A stretch of DNA of 64,000 nucleotides, from contig VXBM01000999.1 of NCBI GenBank assembly GCA_013400155.1, forward strand, positions 186,001-250,000, written 5' to 3'. The DNA comes from Helopsaltes ochotensis (Eukaryota > Chordata > Aves > Passeriformes > Locustellidae). Shown piece after piece: positions 63,117-64,000 of this stretch. The notes beneath the pieces are model-generated. The model was not told the DNA's origin and ran no database searches. It was given only the letters and a program-made list of their open reading frames with translations. Positions within the stretch are counted from its first letter, which is position 1. Each line of letters starts with the position of its first letter. The translations under genes and the position numbers were made by a program.

Positions 63117-64000
63117 TAATTTGATTTTCCATTTTGCCCAGAATTCAGCTGAGTTCAGTCTATACATTTTCCCCTTCCCAGAAACCTGGGGCATGCAGTG
63201 AAAGGTTCTCCATCCCTGAGAAGCAGACGCCTCAAAGCAGGCGGGTTAACCTGCTCCTGAGAAATTATTAACTGGTTTTCTGGAGAATTTATGATTTTTC
63301 CTTATTTTGTACCTCCAGAAAAGGTTCTTCCCTGTATCCTAGATTCAGGATACTTGTAGGGCAATGAAGATCTCAATGTATTGGAGTGCTTTGATCCTGG
63401 GGCTGCGCTGTATACAAATTCCTGTTTTGGTCAGATTTAATTTAAACCTGATAACAATGTGCACATCTACTTCTTTTTCTCGTTGGAATTGGCACTGACC
63501 TGAGTGGATGAGAAAGCAAAGGAGATGAGCAGATAGAAAACTAATCCCAAGACTGTCATGAAGTATCAAACAAGTACAAGTGAGATGAATGAATATATGG
63601 GCTGGGCTCTCCTAATTTTTGCAGAGAATATGAAAAACATGACCCCTAGTCTCTTTTGCCTTGGCATTAAATTGGATAAATTCAGTATTTGAGGCAGGAT
63701 ATGGGGGAACTGTTAATATTAATTAAACTAGTAAAGAAAGACACCTTTAGGAAAAAAAACAACCCAGTTTTGAAACATACAAACCCTTCAACAAATCTGA
63801 ATAAGGTTCATTGACTTTAGTGAAGGAGCCCTTGAAGGCACTTTATTTGATAGCACTGCTAAACATAACATGAATATTTTTTGGTGCTTAGTATTTAGCA
63901 AAGCATTATTGAGAAGTCATTGTTTGTTGTCTGGTTAGCATACAATGGCTTCAAACAAATATGCTGCTGGACTGGAACAGAGAATTTTTGTTTTGTTCCG

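Larger units (their letters stand above)
56882..64000 (+). other. MCF2L: MCF2L intron, incomplete at the window end
   Basis: Begins with the donor GTGAGT and runs off the window without the next expected coding exon. It contains a GT microsatellite (57109-57132), a T tract (57477-57492) and three CR1 copies: reverse at about 58993-59300, forward at about 61456-61512 and forward at about 62660-63116. Open frames here are short or overlap CR1. Confidence 0.85.

Noticed and set aside
1..64000. CRISPR arrays, operons, tRNA or rRNA genes, or a novel multi-gene system
   Set aside because: Reading both strands gave no regularly spaced repeats, no cloverleaf sequences and no clustered coding frames. 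The window is vertebrate intron sequence with one gene.

Overview
This window is AT-rich vertebrate nuclear DNA dominated by introns, almost certainly from a bird. The bird call rests on at least ten remnants of CR1 retrotransposons. Several carry the typical CR1 3' signature (GTTGCCCAGAGA, TTGGATGG, TTCCAACCC, ATTCTATGA or ATTCTGTGA) and none has a poly(A) tail. There are no bacterial operons, CRISPR arrays or dense gene clusters.

Only one gene can be firmly supported: the 5' part of MCF2L (also called DBS or OST), a Rho-family guanine nucleotide exchange factor, on the + strand. Three coding exons are clear at 30425-30508, 39399-39513 and 56791-56881. Each has canonical AG/GT borders and the phases fit perfectly (1-1-2-0). 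Together they encode about 97 continuous residues (DEIMHQDII... to ...SILRIA) from the N-terminal CRAL-TRIO/Sec14-like domain. The catalytic DH-PH module and the C-terminal part lie beyond position 64000. The introns between these exons are about 8.9 kb and 17.3 kb.

The most interesting inferred feature is near the left end. A first-exon candidate at about 1862-2164 has a CCAAT box (1776-1780) and a TATA box (1832-1840) at textbook spacing. There is no ATG between the TATA box and position 2044. From 2044 runs a 40-codon, arginine-rich open frame that stops at a GTGAGG donor in exactly the phase needed to join the 30425 exon. I infer an alternative promoter and N terminus for MCF2L. The same stretch could instead be an exon spliced in at 1800.

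Layout: 1-1799, upstream or intronic, no gene seen; 1776-2164, candidate promoter and first exon; 2165-30424, large intron with two CR1 tails, a weak third, a 16-bp hairpin and a doubtful antisense pseudogene; 30509-39398, intron with two reverse CR1 fragments; 39514-56790, intron with a 1.2-kb internal CR1 ORF2 fragment, a short CR1 tail and microsatellites; 56882-64000, intron with three CR1 copies, two of them in opposite orientation 3.4 kb apart. I found no evidence of a novel multi-gene system. Most long open frames here are the length expected by chance or lie antisense to CR1.
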